Shown: in pieces, positions 17,932 to 27,600 of the stretch | Layout of the letters: every line of letters begins with the position of its first letter | Position numbering within the stretch: the first letter of the stretch is position 1 | NCBI GenBank assembly: GCA_034437615.1 | Contig: DAOTTW010000316.1 | Location: 1 to 54,434 of the forward strand | Length of the DNA stretch: 54,434 nucleotides | Origin: DAOTTW01 sp034437615 | GTDB taxonomy: Bacteria > Chloroflexota > Anaerolineae > Aggregatilineales > Phototrophicaceae | Direction of reading: 5' to 3' | The notes under the pieces: model-generated | What the model saw: only the letters and a program-made list of their open reading frames with translations | Databases searched by the model: none | What the model was told of the DNA's origin: nothing | Translations under genes and position numbers: made by a program

Positions 17932-18294
17932 ATGCAGCGGCGGTACAGGCTTCGTCAATCGCACGATTTTGTGCGTGTGCGCAACATAGGGCGAGCCTAC
18001 CGTCATGCCTGGCTCATCCTCAGTGTGGCCCCAAACGAGCACCCCCACAACCGTTACGGTGTGATTACCAGCAAGCGCATCGGCAAGGCCGTCACCCGCA
18101 ATCGGGTGCGCCGCCAACTGCGCGAAGCAGCGCGTTTATCTCATCCCCACCTGCACAGCAGTTATGATATTGTTCTAATTGCAAAACCCGCTATCGTTGG
18201 GCAACCTTTTGCTGCAATCCAACGTACATTGAATAAGCTATATCAGCGAGCGGGTCTTGTTCAACCAGCGCAACCCGGCCCGGATCAGCTATGA
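17932..18294 (+). CDS. rnpA: ribonuclease P protein component
   Basis: 120 aa from the ATG at 17932. Protein cofactor that helps RNase P RNA cleave tRNA 5' leaders. Motifs: YRLRQSHDFVRVRNIGR at the start (substrate-leader cleft) and SKRIGKAVTRNRVRRQLRE, the RNR motif that contacts the RNA. A longer in-frame reading starts inside rpmH and was not used. Operon with rpmH and yidD. Confidence 0.95.
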   Translation: MQRRYRLRQSHDFVRVRNIGRAYRHAWLILSVAPNEHPHNRYGVITSKRIGKAVTRNRVRRQLREAARLSHPHLHSSYDIVLIAKPAIVGQPFAAIQRTLNKLYQRAGLVQPAQPGPDQL

Positions 18295-18363
18295 TGTAAA
18301 ACAAGCTGTCGATTCTTGAGACACAGACTCAGTAGATTTAGTAAATTCAAAGGAAAACCCATC

Positions 18364-18648
18364 ATGAAATGGTTGGCCCTCAAGGTGTTGCGCCTGTATA
18401 AGCGCTATATCTCTCCGGTTTTGCCGTCTGCCTGCCGCTTTACCCCTACCTGCTCCGAGTATATGTACGAAGCCATTCAGATTCATGGCGTGGGGCGCGG
18501 CACGGTGTTGGGCCTCAAGCGCCTGTGGCGCTGCCAGCCGATGTACCCTGGTGGCTATGACCCCGTGCCACCCAGAGAAGGCGGCCCGACCCAGGAACCG
18601 GAGCGCCTCCAGGATGCCATCAGCCCCAACACGAAAAACAGCCAGTAA
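18364..18648 (+). CDS. yidD: membrane protein insertion efficiency factor YidD
   Basis: 94 aa from the ATG at 18364. Small membrane-associated protein that aids YidC-dependent insertion. Signature: LYKRYISPVLPSACRFTPTCSEYMYEAI with the conserved Cys pair, then GLKRLWRCQPMYPGGYDPVP. AAAGGAAAACCC lies just upstream. It is third in the rpmH-rnpA-yidD order found in most bacteria; yidC comes two genes later. Confidence 0.95.
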   Translation: MKWLALKVLRLYKRYISPVLPSACRFTPTCSEYMYEAIQIHGVGRGTVLGLKRLWRCQPMYPGGYDPVPPREGGPTQEPERLQDAISPNTKNSQ

Positions 18649-18801
18649 CGCGAAACGAAAAACGCCCCTGCGCCAATAATGCATAACACAAAACGCCACA
18701 CAATGATATGATGCGGGGTACAGGAAACCGAACCATCCGCTAACAAAGACGCAAACCATGCAACAGTTGCAAGCATTGCAAAAGACGGAGACGAAAAACC
18801 C

Positions 18802-19980
18802 ATGAATTTGCACAAGCACGTCAGGCTTACCGCGCTTGCTATCGCGGTGCTGCTGCTAACAGTCGGCTGTGTGACGCCGCGCATTGGCGAAAAGTGGCCA
18901 GCCCTCTCCTTGATTGAGGTCAACGGGCAAACGCACATCGCCGCCGCCTACACCGATCAGATCACATTGATTAACCCCGTTACGGGCCAAACCGCTAACT
19001 TGCTGGATACTGAGGGTAATATACGGGTTGACCAGAACAACAACCCGCGTGAATGGCGCGTGCTTGGTGGCGATGCAGACGGCGCACAATTCTTCACAGA
19101 CCCCATCCGCCAGGATGACGACACGTTACTGTTTGCGTCGCTCAATGAGCAGGTATTCCGCGTGGATACGGTCACAGCACGCCTACAGTCACCGGGTATC
19201 GACGTTGATGGTGCTGTGTTGGCTGAGCCTGCCATGTCGGATACGATGCTGTATGTGCCGTTCAAGCAGGGTGGGCTGCAAGCCGTGAACCGTGACAGTC
19301 TGGCTATCGCATGGAAATTTCAGACGCAAGAGGGCATCTGGGATACGCCGCTGCTGCATGAGGGTGTGCTGTACGTTCCGTCTGTGGATCACTTCTTGTA
19401 TGCACTGGATGCCGAAACGGGCGCGGAGCGCTGGCGTGCAGATTTAGAGGGCGGTGTGGCCGCGACGCCGCTGCTATACAACAATCATCTGTATGTGGGC
19501 AGCTTCAACCGCAAGCTCTACAAGGTCGCCATTATGGGCGCACAAGCGGGCGAGGTCGTCGGCACATATGACGCCACCAGTTGGGTCTGGGGGTCTCCGG
19601 TTGAATACGATGGCACGCTCTACATTACGGATATGGGCGGTGCGGTGCACGCGGTCAACCCGGATACGATGCAGGCCGTGTGGTCAGAGCAAGTGGCGGA
19701 TCGTGGGATGCGGCCTGGCCCGCTTGTCACCGAGCAATACGTGGTCGCGGCCTCTCGCAATGGGCGCGTCTACTGGCTGAACCGTAATTCCGGTGGGTTG
19801 CTGGCCAATGAAGAGGTCGAAGGCGCACCAGAATTACTCTCTGATATGCTGTTGGTCCGCGCTGAGGATGTCGAAGGCTTATCTGAGGATCGTGTGATCG
19901 TCGGCACAGTAGACCTGGGGCGTATGGTGACGGCCTTACCCCTGGAACCCGGTAGTTCACGCTGGACGTATTCACGCTAA
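18802..19980 (+). CDS. PQQ-like beta-propeller lipoprotein (BamB-like)
   Basis: 392 aa. Signal peptide with a lipobox LTVGC (lipidated Cys23), so anchored on the outer face of the cytoplasmic membrane. The mature part has repeated propeller blades: ALDAETGAERWRADLEGGVAATPLLYNN, VGSFNRKLYKV, GTLYITDMGGAVHAVNPDTMQAVW. PQQ-type repeats act as scaffolds; true PQQ binding is not implied. The gene sits between yidD and yidC, where no such gene is normally found, so a role in membrane-protein insertion or folding is a fair guess only. Confidence 0.85.
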   Translation: MNLHKHVRLTALAIAVLLLTVGCVTPRIGEKWPALSLIEVNGQTHIAAAYTDQITLINPVTGQTANLLDTEGNIRVDQNNNPREWRVLGGDADGAQFFTDPIRQDDDTLLFASLNEQVFRVDTVTARLQSPGIDVDGAVLAEPAMSDTMLYVPFKQGGLQAVNRDSLAIAWKFQTQEGIWDTPLLHEGVLYVPSVDHFLYALDAETGAERWRADLEGGVAATPLLYNNHLYVGSFNRKLYKVAIMGAQAGEVVGTYDATSWVWGSPVEYDGTLYITDMGGAVHAVNPDTMQAVWSEQVADRGMRPGPLVTEQYVVAASRNGRVYWLNRNSGGLLANEEVEGAPELLSDMLLVRAEDVEGLSEDRVIVGTVDLGRMVTALPLEPGSSRWTYSR

Positions 19981-20032
19981 AAGCACGCCTGAAACCAGCC
20001 AGACATTAGCCCTAAACGGAGTTCATGACATT

Positions 20033-21058
20033 ATGTGGGATATAATCCTCAACCCGTTCATTACGGTGATGACCGCCCTGTACGCGCTACTGGGCAATAA
20101 CATCGTTCTATCCATTGTGGTGCTGACGATCTTCATTCGTCTGCTGACCTACCCGCTGTTCGCCAAGCAGCAGCAATCCACCAAGAAAATGCAGGAGATT
20201 CAGCCACGCCTGAAGAAGATACAAGAGAAGTATAAAGACGACCGCGAAAAGCTGGCCCAGGCACAGATGGAGCTATACAAAGAAGCGGGCGTGAATCCGC
20301 TGGGGGGCTGCCTGCCGCTGTTGGTCCAGTTCCCGATCCTGATCGGCTTGTACCAGGGGATTTTCTTCGCGTTGGCTTCCACGCCCTATCAACTGGTTGA
20401 CCTGCCGGAGCGCTTGCTCGTCGGGGGTCTGGATGGCCTGATTCCGCTGCAAAATGTGTGGCTGGGCCTGGACCTGACGCAGCCGCCCACACCGCCGCTA
20501 AACCCGGCCTATGCGCTGTTGCTGCCTGCCGCAGTGGTAGCGACGACCTGGCTACAGACGCGCTTCACGATGCCACAACGCAAGCCAGAACCCAGGGAGG
20601 ACGGCAAGCCCGATCAGACAGCGGCCATGACGAAATCCATGACGACCATCATGCCGATCATGTTCGGGGCCATTTCGCTGACGCTCTCTGTGGGTCTATC
20701 TGTCTACTTCCTGACCTCCAACATGGTCAGCATCTTTCAGTACAGCCCGCTCGGTAAGCGCTATCTCGATCCGATTTTCGGCATCAAGCACGACGACGAA
20801 GGCGGCGGCCAGCGCAAAAAGAAAGATAAAGACGGCGACAAGGACGCAGACGACAAGCCAACGACCATCGAAGCCAAAGCCGAAAGCAGCAACCGCAAAG
20901 AGGCCAAGAACGGCAAGGGCACCGAGACCAAGATGCTACCAGCCAGAGTTGCGGCATCCGGCAACAACAAAAACGCCAAACCCAGCACACCCGTCTCTGT
21001 TAAGAGCGGTACAGGCGGCAACAAGAGCAGCAAAAAACGCAAGAAGTCCCGCCGCTAG
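20033..21058 (+). CDS. yidC: membrane protein insertase YidC/Oxa1 family
   Basis: 341 aa. Inserts membrane proteins with or after SecYEG. No large periplasmic domain, so it is the short monoderm form. The first helix is followed by the conserved Arg36 in FIRLLTYPL; then a coiled cytoplasmic hairpin (QQSTKKMQEIQPRLKKIQEKY), VNPLGGCLPLLVQFPILIGLYQ, and further helices up to about 240. Residues 255-341 are a highly basic Lys-rich tail, likely for ribosome binding. Followed by jag. Confidence 0.95.
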   Translation: MWDIILNPFITVMTALYALLGNNIVLSIVVLTIFIRLLTYPLFAKQQQSTKKMQEIQPRLKKIQEKYKDDREKLAQAQMELYKEAGVNPLGGCLPLLVQFPILIGLYQGIFFALASTPYQLVDLPERLLVGGLDGLIPLQNVWLGLDLTQPPTPPLNPAYALLLPAAVVATTWLQTRFTMPQRKPEPREDGKPDQTAAMTKSMTTIMPIMFGAISLTLSVGLSVYFLTSNMVSIFQYSPLGKRYLDPIFGIKHDDEGGGQRKKKDKDGDKDADDKPTTIEAKAESSNRKEAKNGKGTETKMLPARVAASGNNKNAKPSTPVSVKSGTGGNKSSKKRKKSRR

Positions 21059-21110
21059 CAAACGCACGGGTTGAATGTATACGCGCTACAATCTAATATT
21101 AAGGTGTTTT

Positions 21111-21140
21111 AAGCGGATTGTGCGTGGGTGCATTCCGCTT
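21111..21140 (+). terminator. hairpin between yidC and jag
   Basis: AAGCGGA (21111-21117) pairs with TCCGCTT (21134-21140) with a 16-base loop. No U-run follows, so it may be a weak terminator or an mRNA processing/stability element. Confidence 0.35.
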
Positions 21141-21169
21141 CTTGCGTGATAAGCAGAGGTACATAGATT

Positions 21170-22066
21170 ATGGATTCCATTGAAAAGACGGGCGCAACCG
21201 TCGAAGCCGCGATACAGGCTGGGTTAGCAGAACTCGGCGTCGAACCGTATCAGGTGATGGTCGAGGTGATTGAAGAGCCAGACCAGGGTATTATGGGTCA
21301 TGGGGCACGGCCTGCGCGTGTGCGCTTGGTGCTGATGAATGGCCCGATGGCGACACGGGTAGCAGAGCCAGCCTACGCGGATGATGACGACAGCACGGCA
21401 GACGCTACGGATGCACGGCAGACGCGGCAGGATACGCCACATGGCCGCTACAACGACAGCGGTGCAGATGACTATGACATTGGCCAGGGCAGTGATGACA
21501 GGGGCTATGATGAAAATGACGACGAAATCGGCTCTGTGCCGCCGCCAGGTGAAGTGCCCGATGAAGAAGCGGACGAACTGGCGCTGGTCAGTCGTGGCGT
21601 GCTGAACGAATTGCTGACGCGGATGCAGGTCGAGGGCCACATCACAATCCACCGTGCAGAGAACAACGGCGCAGGCCGGGGCAAGGGCAGCAAGCACGAC
21701 GATGAGGCGCATTGGGTGCTGAATATCAGCGGCAAGCGCATCAACCGTCTGATTGGCCGCCGAGGTGAAACGCTCTCATCGTTGCAGTACATCGTGCGCC
21801 TGATCGTCAGCCGCCGGATGCAGACCCGCGCTAACGTCATCGTAGACGCCGCACAATACAAATCACGACGCTCGGATCGTCTGGAGCAGCTAGCACGCCG
21901 CATGGCCAATCAAGCCATCCAGCAGGGCCGCACCGTGACGCTAGAGCCGATGCCCGCGCATGAGCGCCGCATCGTTCACATGACGCTGCGCGAGCGCAAG
22001 GACATCATCACCAAAAGCGTCGGTGATGGCGACGAACGCAAAGTCACGATCACGCCAGCAGAGTAA
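21170..22066 (+). CDS. jag: Jag/KhpB RNA-binding protein (Jag-N, KH, R3H)
   Basis: 298 aa. Cytosolic RNA-binding protein; KhpB homologues affect cell division and shape. Jag-N domain at about 1-55 (EKTGATVEAAIQAGLAELG), an acidic linker at 68-135 (DDDD, DENDDE), KH-II domain at about 135-222 with RLIGRRGETLSSLQYIV (GRRG loop), and R3H domain at about 230-295 with the Arg-x3-His in RRIVH. The order yidC-jag is conserved in many bacteria. The linker is longer than usual. Confidence 0.93.
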   Translation: MDSIEKTGATVEAAIQAGLAELGVEPYQVMVEVIEEPDQGIMGHGARPARVRLVLMNGPMATRVAEPAYADDDDSTADATDARQTRQDTPHGRYNDSGADDYDIGQGSDDRGYDENDDEIGSVPPPGEVPDEEADELALVSRGVLNELLTRMQVEGHITIHRAENNGAGRGKGSKHDDEAHWVLNISGKRINRLIGRRGETLSSLQYIVRLIVSRRMQTRANVIVDAAQYKSRRSDRLEQLARRMANQAIQQGRTVTLEPMPAHERRIVHMTLRERKDIITKSVGDGDERKVTITPAE

Positions 22067-22072
22067 GCCACC

Positions 22073-22933
22073 ATGTCTGATACTGCAATCGACTATCTCT
22101 TAATCGGCCACATCACCGCCGACTTGCTGGCTACGGGCCGCAGGCTCGGCGGCACCGTGTCCTATGCGGCACCTGTCGCACAGGCTTTCGGGCGGCGCGT
22201 CGCTATTCTGACGAGTGCTGCCGCCTGTGAGCCGCTGCTCACCCAGCTAATGCCCTATGCTGAGATTACGTTGCGCGTCGCAGAAGAAACGACGACCTTT
22301 GAAAACATCTACGATGCGCAGGGCAACCGCACGCAGTACGTGCACGAGTTCGCCGCACCGCTGGTTTACAGCGCGATACCGCTGGGCTGGCTGGGTGCGC
22401 CGTTGGTGCACTTTGCGCCGCTGGTGGATGAAGTTGATTTGTCGATGGCGCGGCATTTTCGCGGGTCCACCGTCATGCTGACGCTACAGGGCTTGCTGCG
22501 CCAATGGGATGCGTCGGGCCGTGTGCGCTTTAAGCGCTGGTGGGATGAGGACGTGTTACGTGCGGTGGATGTGGTCGTTTTTAGCAAGCCGGACATCATC
22601 GAAGCACCCGAAATCGAAGCCGAATTTGCGCAGGTCGTCAAGCACCTGATCGTGACCGACAGCGCCAATGGCGGCACCTATTACCACAACGGGACGCCCA
22701 CCACCTACAGCGCCACCCCCGTAGACGAAATCGACCCGACAGGCGCGGGGGATGTCTTTGCAGCGTCGCTGCTGGCCAGCTTACCGCATCAGCGTAAGGG
22801 CGGTATCAGGGCGGCGATCCACACAGCGGCTTACATGGCGGCGATGTCCGTCACGCGGGGCGGCACCGCCACCACACAGGCCATCACGCCTGACGAAGTG
22901 CAACAGGCGTTGCAGGCTGGGTCAACACCGTGA
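22073..22933 (+). CDS. PfkB family carbohydrate kinase
   Basis: 286 aa, starting 6 bases after jag. Ribokinase-like fold: N-terminal strand YLLIGHITADLL, GGTVSYAA substrate side, VVFSKPDIIEAPE, and the PfkB C-terminal signature DPTGAGDVFAASLL with the catalytic Asp and anion hole GAGD. Phosphorylates a sugar or nucleoside with ATP; the substrate cannot be told. Slightly short for the family. Confidence 0.88.
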   Translation: MSDTAIDYLLIGHITADLLATGRRLGGTVSYAAPVAQAFGRRVAILTSAAACEPLLTQLMPYAEITLRVAEETTTFENIYDAQGNRTQYVHEFAAPLVYSAIPLGWLGAPLVHFAPLVDEVDLSMARHFRGSTVMLTLQGLLRQWDASGRVRFKRWWDEDVLRAVDVVVFSKPDIIEAPEIEAEFAQVVKHLIVTDSANGGTYYHNGTPTTYSATPVDEIDPTGAGDVFAASLLASLPHQRKGGIRAAIHTAAYMAAMSVTRGGTATTQAITPDEVQQALQAGSTP

Positions 22934-22994
22934 GCATATTTGTTATTTGTAGGCTGCTTCCAAATGAGTGTGTTCAAACAAAAGGCAGAACCCG

Positions 22995-24608
22995 ATGGTA
23001 GATCGTATCTTATACAACGGCGCGATCACGACACTGTATGCACGCCAACCCTTTGCAGAGGCCATCGCCATCCGTGACAACCGCGTGTGGGCGCTTGGCT
23101 CCAGTGAGCGCATGATGCGCCTGGCGAATGCCGAGACGCAGATGGACAACCTGGATGGTAACGCCGTCATCCCTGGTCTGACGGATGCCCACATCCACCT
23201 AGAATTGCTTGCACGCAATTTGCAGGCAATCAACCTGTACGAAGTGCCAAGCAAGGCCGAAGCGCTGCGGCGCATCAAGGTGCAGGCCAACGAAACCCCT
23301 GCCGATACGTGGCTTACCGGGCAGGGCTGGACGCAGGAATTATGGCCAGAGGTCGATTATGCCTTCCCATCGGCTGCGGATTTAGACCCCATCACAGGCG
23401 ATAGACCCGCTTATTTTGCATCCAAGAGCATCCATGCAGGCTGGGCCAACAGCGCGGCTTTGCGTGCCGCAGGCATCACCGCCGCTACAGACGACCCAGC
23501 CGGCGGCCAGATCGTCCGCGATGCGTCCGGCCAGCCGACCGGTATGCTGCTGGAAGAAGCGATGTATCTGGTCCTGAAAGCTATCCCCGCGCCCACACCC
23601 GACGAATTGGCCGATGACATAGCTTACGCGCAGGATTTAGCGCTCTCTACCGGGCTGACGGGCCTTCACGACTTCGACAATCCATCCTGTATGCGGGCGC
23701 TGCAAATCCTGCGTGAGCGCGGCGAGCTAAGTTTGCGTGTGCACAAGCAGATTAATCGCTCATGGCTGGACCACGCGCTAGCACTCGGCATCCGTAGTGG
23801 CTTCGGGGATGATTGGTTGCGTTTTGGCTCGCTGAAGCTATTCGCAGATGGCGCATTGGGGCCGCGCACGGCGCTGATGGTCGAACCTTACGAGCACGAG
23901 CCGGATAACTACGGTATCGCCGTCACCGATAAAGAAACCATGCTGGCGCTGGTCAGCAAGGCCAGTGCAGGCGGCTTAGCCTCCACCATCCATGCGATTG
24001 GTGACCGCGCTGTGCATGATGTGCTGGATATTTTCGAGACCGTGCGCAAAGAAGAAGCCGCACGCGGCGAGACACCGACACAGCGCCGCCACCGCATCGA
24101 GCATGTGCAACTCATCCACCCGGACGACAAACACCGCCTGGCCGAACTGGATATTATCGCGTCTATGCAGCCCATCCATGCCACATCGGATTATGAACGC
24201 GCCGATAAATTCTGGGGTGAGCGTGCCCAATGGTCGTACAACACGCGCCTGCAACTCGACCAGGGCGTGCGCGTGGCCTTTGGTTCGGATGCGCCCGTTG
24301 AACCCTTTCGCCCATTGGAAGGCATCTATTCAGCAGTGACGCGCCGCCGACCCGATGGTAGCCCCGGCCCGGACGGTTGGTATCCTGAATTGCGCCTGAC
24401 GATAGACGAAGCGCTGCGCGGCTACACACAGGGGCCAGCGTATGCGGCAGGCATGGAAAACCGCTTGGGGATGCTGGCACCGGGCTATCTGGCGGATCTG
24501 GTGGTGCTGGATAAGGATTTGACGACGATTCACCCGGATGAGATCGTCAGCACCAACGTTATTGGTACAATGGTAGACGGTGAGTGGCGCTATGGTGGCG
24601 CAGGCTGA
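22995..24608 (+). CDS. amidohydrolase family protein, YtcJ-like
   Basis: 537 aa from the ATG at 22995 (AAAGG upstream); an ATG at 22968 is in frame. Composite-barrel amidohydrolase: N-terminal beta part (ILYNGAITTLY), Zn motif TDAHIHLELL, then GWTQELWP, HAIGDRAVHDVLDIFE, RHRIEHVQL and a late Asp in AFGSDAPVEPFRP. C-terminal beta part LAPGYLADLVVLD. The YtcJ group hydrolyses amide or ester bonds with metal help; physiological substrate unknown. Confidence 0.9.
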   Translation: MVDRILYNGAITTLYARQPFAEAIAIRDNRVWALGSSERMMRLANAETQMDNLDGNAVIPGLTDAHIHLELLARNLQAINLYEVPSKAEALRRIKVQANETPADTWLTGQGWTQELWPEVDYAFPSAADLDPITGDRPAYFASKSIHAGWANSAALRAAGITAATDDPAGGQIVRDASGQPTGMLLEEAMYLVLKAIPAPTPDELADDIAYAQDLALSTGLTGLHDFDNPSCMRALQILRERGELSLRVHKQINRSWLDHALALGIRSGFGDDWLRFGSLKLFADGALGPRTALMVEPYEHEPDNYGIAVTDKETMLALVSKASAGGLASTIHAIGDRAVHDVLDIFETVRKEEAARGETPTQRRHRIEHVQLIHPDDKHRLAELDIIASMQPIHATSDYERADKFWGERAQWSYNTRLQLDQGVRVAFGSDAPVEPFRPLEGIYSAVTRRRPDGSPGPDGWYPELRLTIDEALRGYTQGPAYAAGMENRLGMLAPGYLADLVVLDKDLTTIHPDEIVSTNVIGTMVDGEWRYGGAG

Positions 24609-24621
24609 TCGTAAAAAAAGC

Positions 24622-24637
24622 AAAACGAATTCATTTA
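24622..24637 (-). repeat. copy of the ATGAATTCGTTTT motif
   Basis: On the minus strand this reads ATGAATTCGTTTTGC. The same 13-mer recurs near 29842 and 32626, always between genes. It lies just before the ribosome-binding site of the TIR gene. Confidence 0.5.
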
Positions 24638-24651
24638 AAGGGTAACAGGCC

Positions 24652-27600
24652 ATGAACCGCGTTTTTGTATCGTATTCGCGCAGGAACGAAGCCTTTGCCG
24701 AACGTTTAGCGCGGGATTTATCCGATGCCGGGCTGGACGTGTGGATTGACCTGCGCCAGATACACGGCGGTGAATTCTGGCAGCAAGAGATTTTCCGGGG
24801 CCTGCAACGCGCCGACTTTATTATCGTGATCGTCTCGCCGGAGGCGCTGGCTAGCGAATGGGTGGCCCGTGAGGTTGAATTTGGCCGCCAAAATAGCAAG
24901 CGCATCTTCCCGATTATGATTGCGGATGTCTTTGGGCAGGTCGAAGACAATGACCGCTGGCGCTGGCTGCTGGACGTGCAATTTCTGGATTTTCGCGGGC
25001 AATACGAAACGGCTTTCCCCCGGCTGATGCAGGCGTTGCCGGGTGGTCGGCGCATGGGGGTCTTCGATGAGTTCAACCCGGAGAATGTGCCGAACCCCTT
25101 CAAAGGGCTAGAGGCCTTTCAGCAGCGCGATTCGGCCTTCTTCTTTGGCCGCGAGGAACTCACGCGCAAGGCTATCAGTCGGATGCAGCGCACGCGCTTT
25201 CTGGCCGTAGTAGGGGCTAGCGGCAGCGGCAAAAGCTCGCTGGTGCGGGCCGGCTTCATCCCACAGGTGCGTGCAGGCAAGCTACCTGGCTCCGAGAATT
25301 GGCCGATTGTCATCTTCACCCCCGGCACCAACCCGATAGAAGCGCTGGCGCTGCGCCTGGGTCCACTGCTGCCAGGCGCAGATGACGCCGACCCCACCCT
25401 GAGCCTGCAAAAGCGCCTCTTAGACCCGGCTGAGTTCGACGCGGTGTGTCGCTTGGCGCTGCATAACAACCCGGAAAGCGCACAACTGCTGCTGCTGGTC
25501 GATCAATTTGAGGAGGTCTTCACGCGCTCTAATGCCAAAGAACGCGCTGCTTTCTTAAATCTGCTACAGGCCGCCGCGACATCAGAGCAGAGCCGCGCAC
25601 AGATCATTATTACCATGCGTGCGGATTTCTTCGGTGAACTCAGCGCGTACCCCGAACTCGCGACCCTGTTTGAGCAAGACCATCTGCTGATCGTCACGGA
25701 GATGACGACAGCCAACCTGTTGCGCGTCATTCAGGGGCCGGTGCAGGCGGTGGGGATGCGCTACGAAAGCGGCTTGGTGGATCGCATCCTGGAGGATGTG
25801 AGCAGCGAACCCGGTTCGCTGCCGCTGCTGCAATACGCCCTGCGAGAGCTATTCAAGCGGCGCGCTGGCGACCAACTGACGCTGGCGGCTTACGACGACA
25901 TTGGCGGGGTGCAGCAAGCGCTCGCACGTCATGCCGAAGCCATCTACACGCAGATGAGCGCACGCGAACAGCAGTTGACGCGCAAGGTGTTGCTGCGGCT
26001 GGTCGAGGTCAGCCCATCCGGTGAAGCGACACGGCGACGTGTACGCCGCCCAGAGATACATTTCCGGGATGTGCCCGACGACGAAGTGCAGCAGGTGCTG
26101 GGCACGCTCACGGCGCAGGATGCACGTCTGCTGATCGCCAGCCGCACACCCGGCGGACGCCGCACTGCGCCGACTGTCTGGCTGGAAATTAGCCATGAGG
26201 CGTTCATCCGCGAGTGGGACCGCTTGCGCTCATGGGTGACCGACAGCGCTGAGGACCTGATTTATGATGCGGAACTGCGCGAAGCCGCCGAAAACTGGCG
26301 CGATAGCGGGCAGGATGTCTCGTTCTTGCTGACGGGCCGCCGCCTGGACCGCGCCGAAATCTGGCTGGAAAACGCCGACCCTAGCGACCTGCAACGCCGA
26401 TTCATCGAAGCCAGCCTGAACGAGCGCAATCGGCGCGAGCGTGCGGAGGCCGAACGCTATCAGCGTGAGCTTGAATTACAGGGCAAGGCCATCCGGCGGG
26501 CGCGTTTCCTGATCGTGCTGTCGGTGGCCATGCTGATTTTAGCAGGCATCGGCGTACTGATTTTGACGCAGAACAACCAGCAGCTAGAGCAGACGATCAC
26601 CGAGCGCAACCGGGCCAATGCCGAGCTTGAACAGCGCGAAGAAGAAGCCCGTAGTCTGGCGGTTGCGGCGCTGGCCAGCGATAACGAAGGCGACCTGGCG
26701 CTATCGCTGGCGGTGGCCGCCGCCCGGCTCGAAGCTGCACCCTCTCAGACGCAACGCACCCTCTCAGAGATTGCCTTCGCACCCGGCACGCGCCAGAAGA
26801 TCGACGTGGATAGCAGCGTCGTGTCGTTGGCCTTCAGCCCGGACGACGCGGGTAGCCTGTTCGCAACAGGGCGCAATGACGGCCTGATTACGCTGCACGC
26901 CAGCGCCACAGGTGAGCCGCTGCGCCTGTTTGATGGGCATACGGACGCGGTGCGCTACCTGGCCATTTCGCCCGACCTGCAATACCTGCTATCCGCCACC
27001 AACAGCGAGGTTTTCGTCTGGCAACTTGATACAGGTACACGCCTGGATCAACTGCCGCTGGCCAGCAGCAACCAGAGCAGCGACGGTAGCGCCAGTACAG
27101 CCCGTGTGACCGGGGTGGCCTTCCTGGCGAACCCGGTGCGGGCCGTTGTCTCCGGTGATGATGGCTGGGTTGAAGTCTACGCCGCACGCAGCGATGGCGT
27201 ATTTGTGTTGGGGTCGGCTTATGCGCCCGTTGAGGGCATTTTGCAGGATCAGAGCGCCGCGCCGATTACACAGCTTGCTGTGAATATGGGCGAAAACTAC
27301 GCACAATTTATCGTCTCTGGCACGCAAAACGGGCGCGTGCGCCTGCATGACCCCAATAACCCACAGAGCATCCGCTGGATTGCGACGCCCTACACTGGCG
27401 CAGCCGCAGCCGATGCGCGTGCGGTGACGGCGCTGGCCGTTGATGTCACCGGGGAATTTGTGCTGGCTGGCTTTGCGGATGGTCGGCTGGCGCTCTACGA
27501 TGCGGCAACAGGCAGCGCACAGGCTGACTTGCCGAATTTAGAGCGGGGCGTGGTCGAATTGGCCTTCGTGCCGGGGTCAAATCTGTTCGTGGTCATCGGT

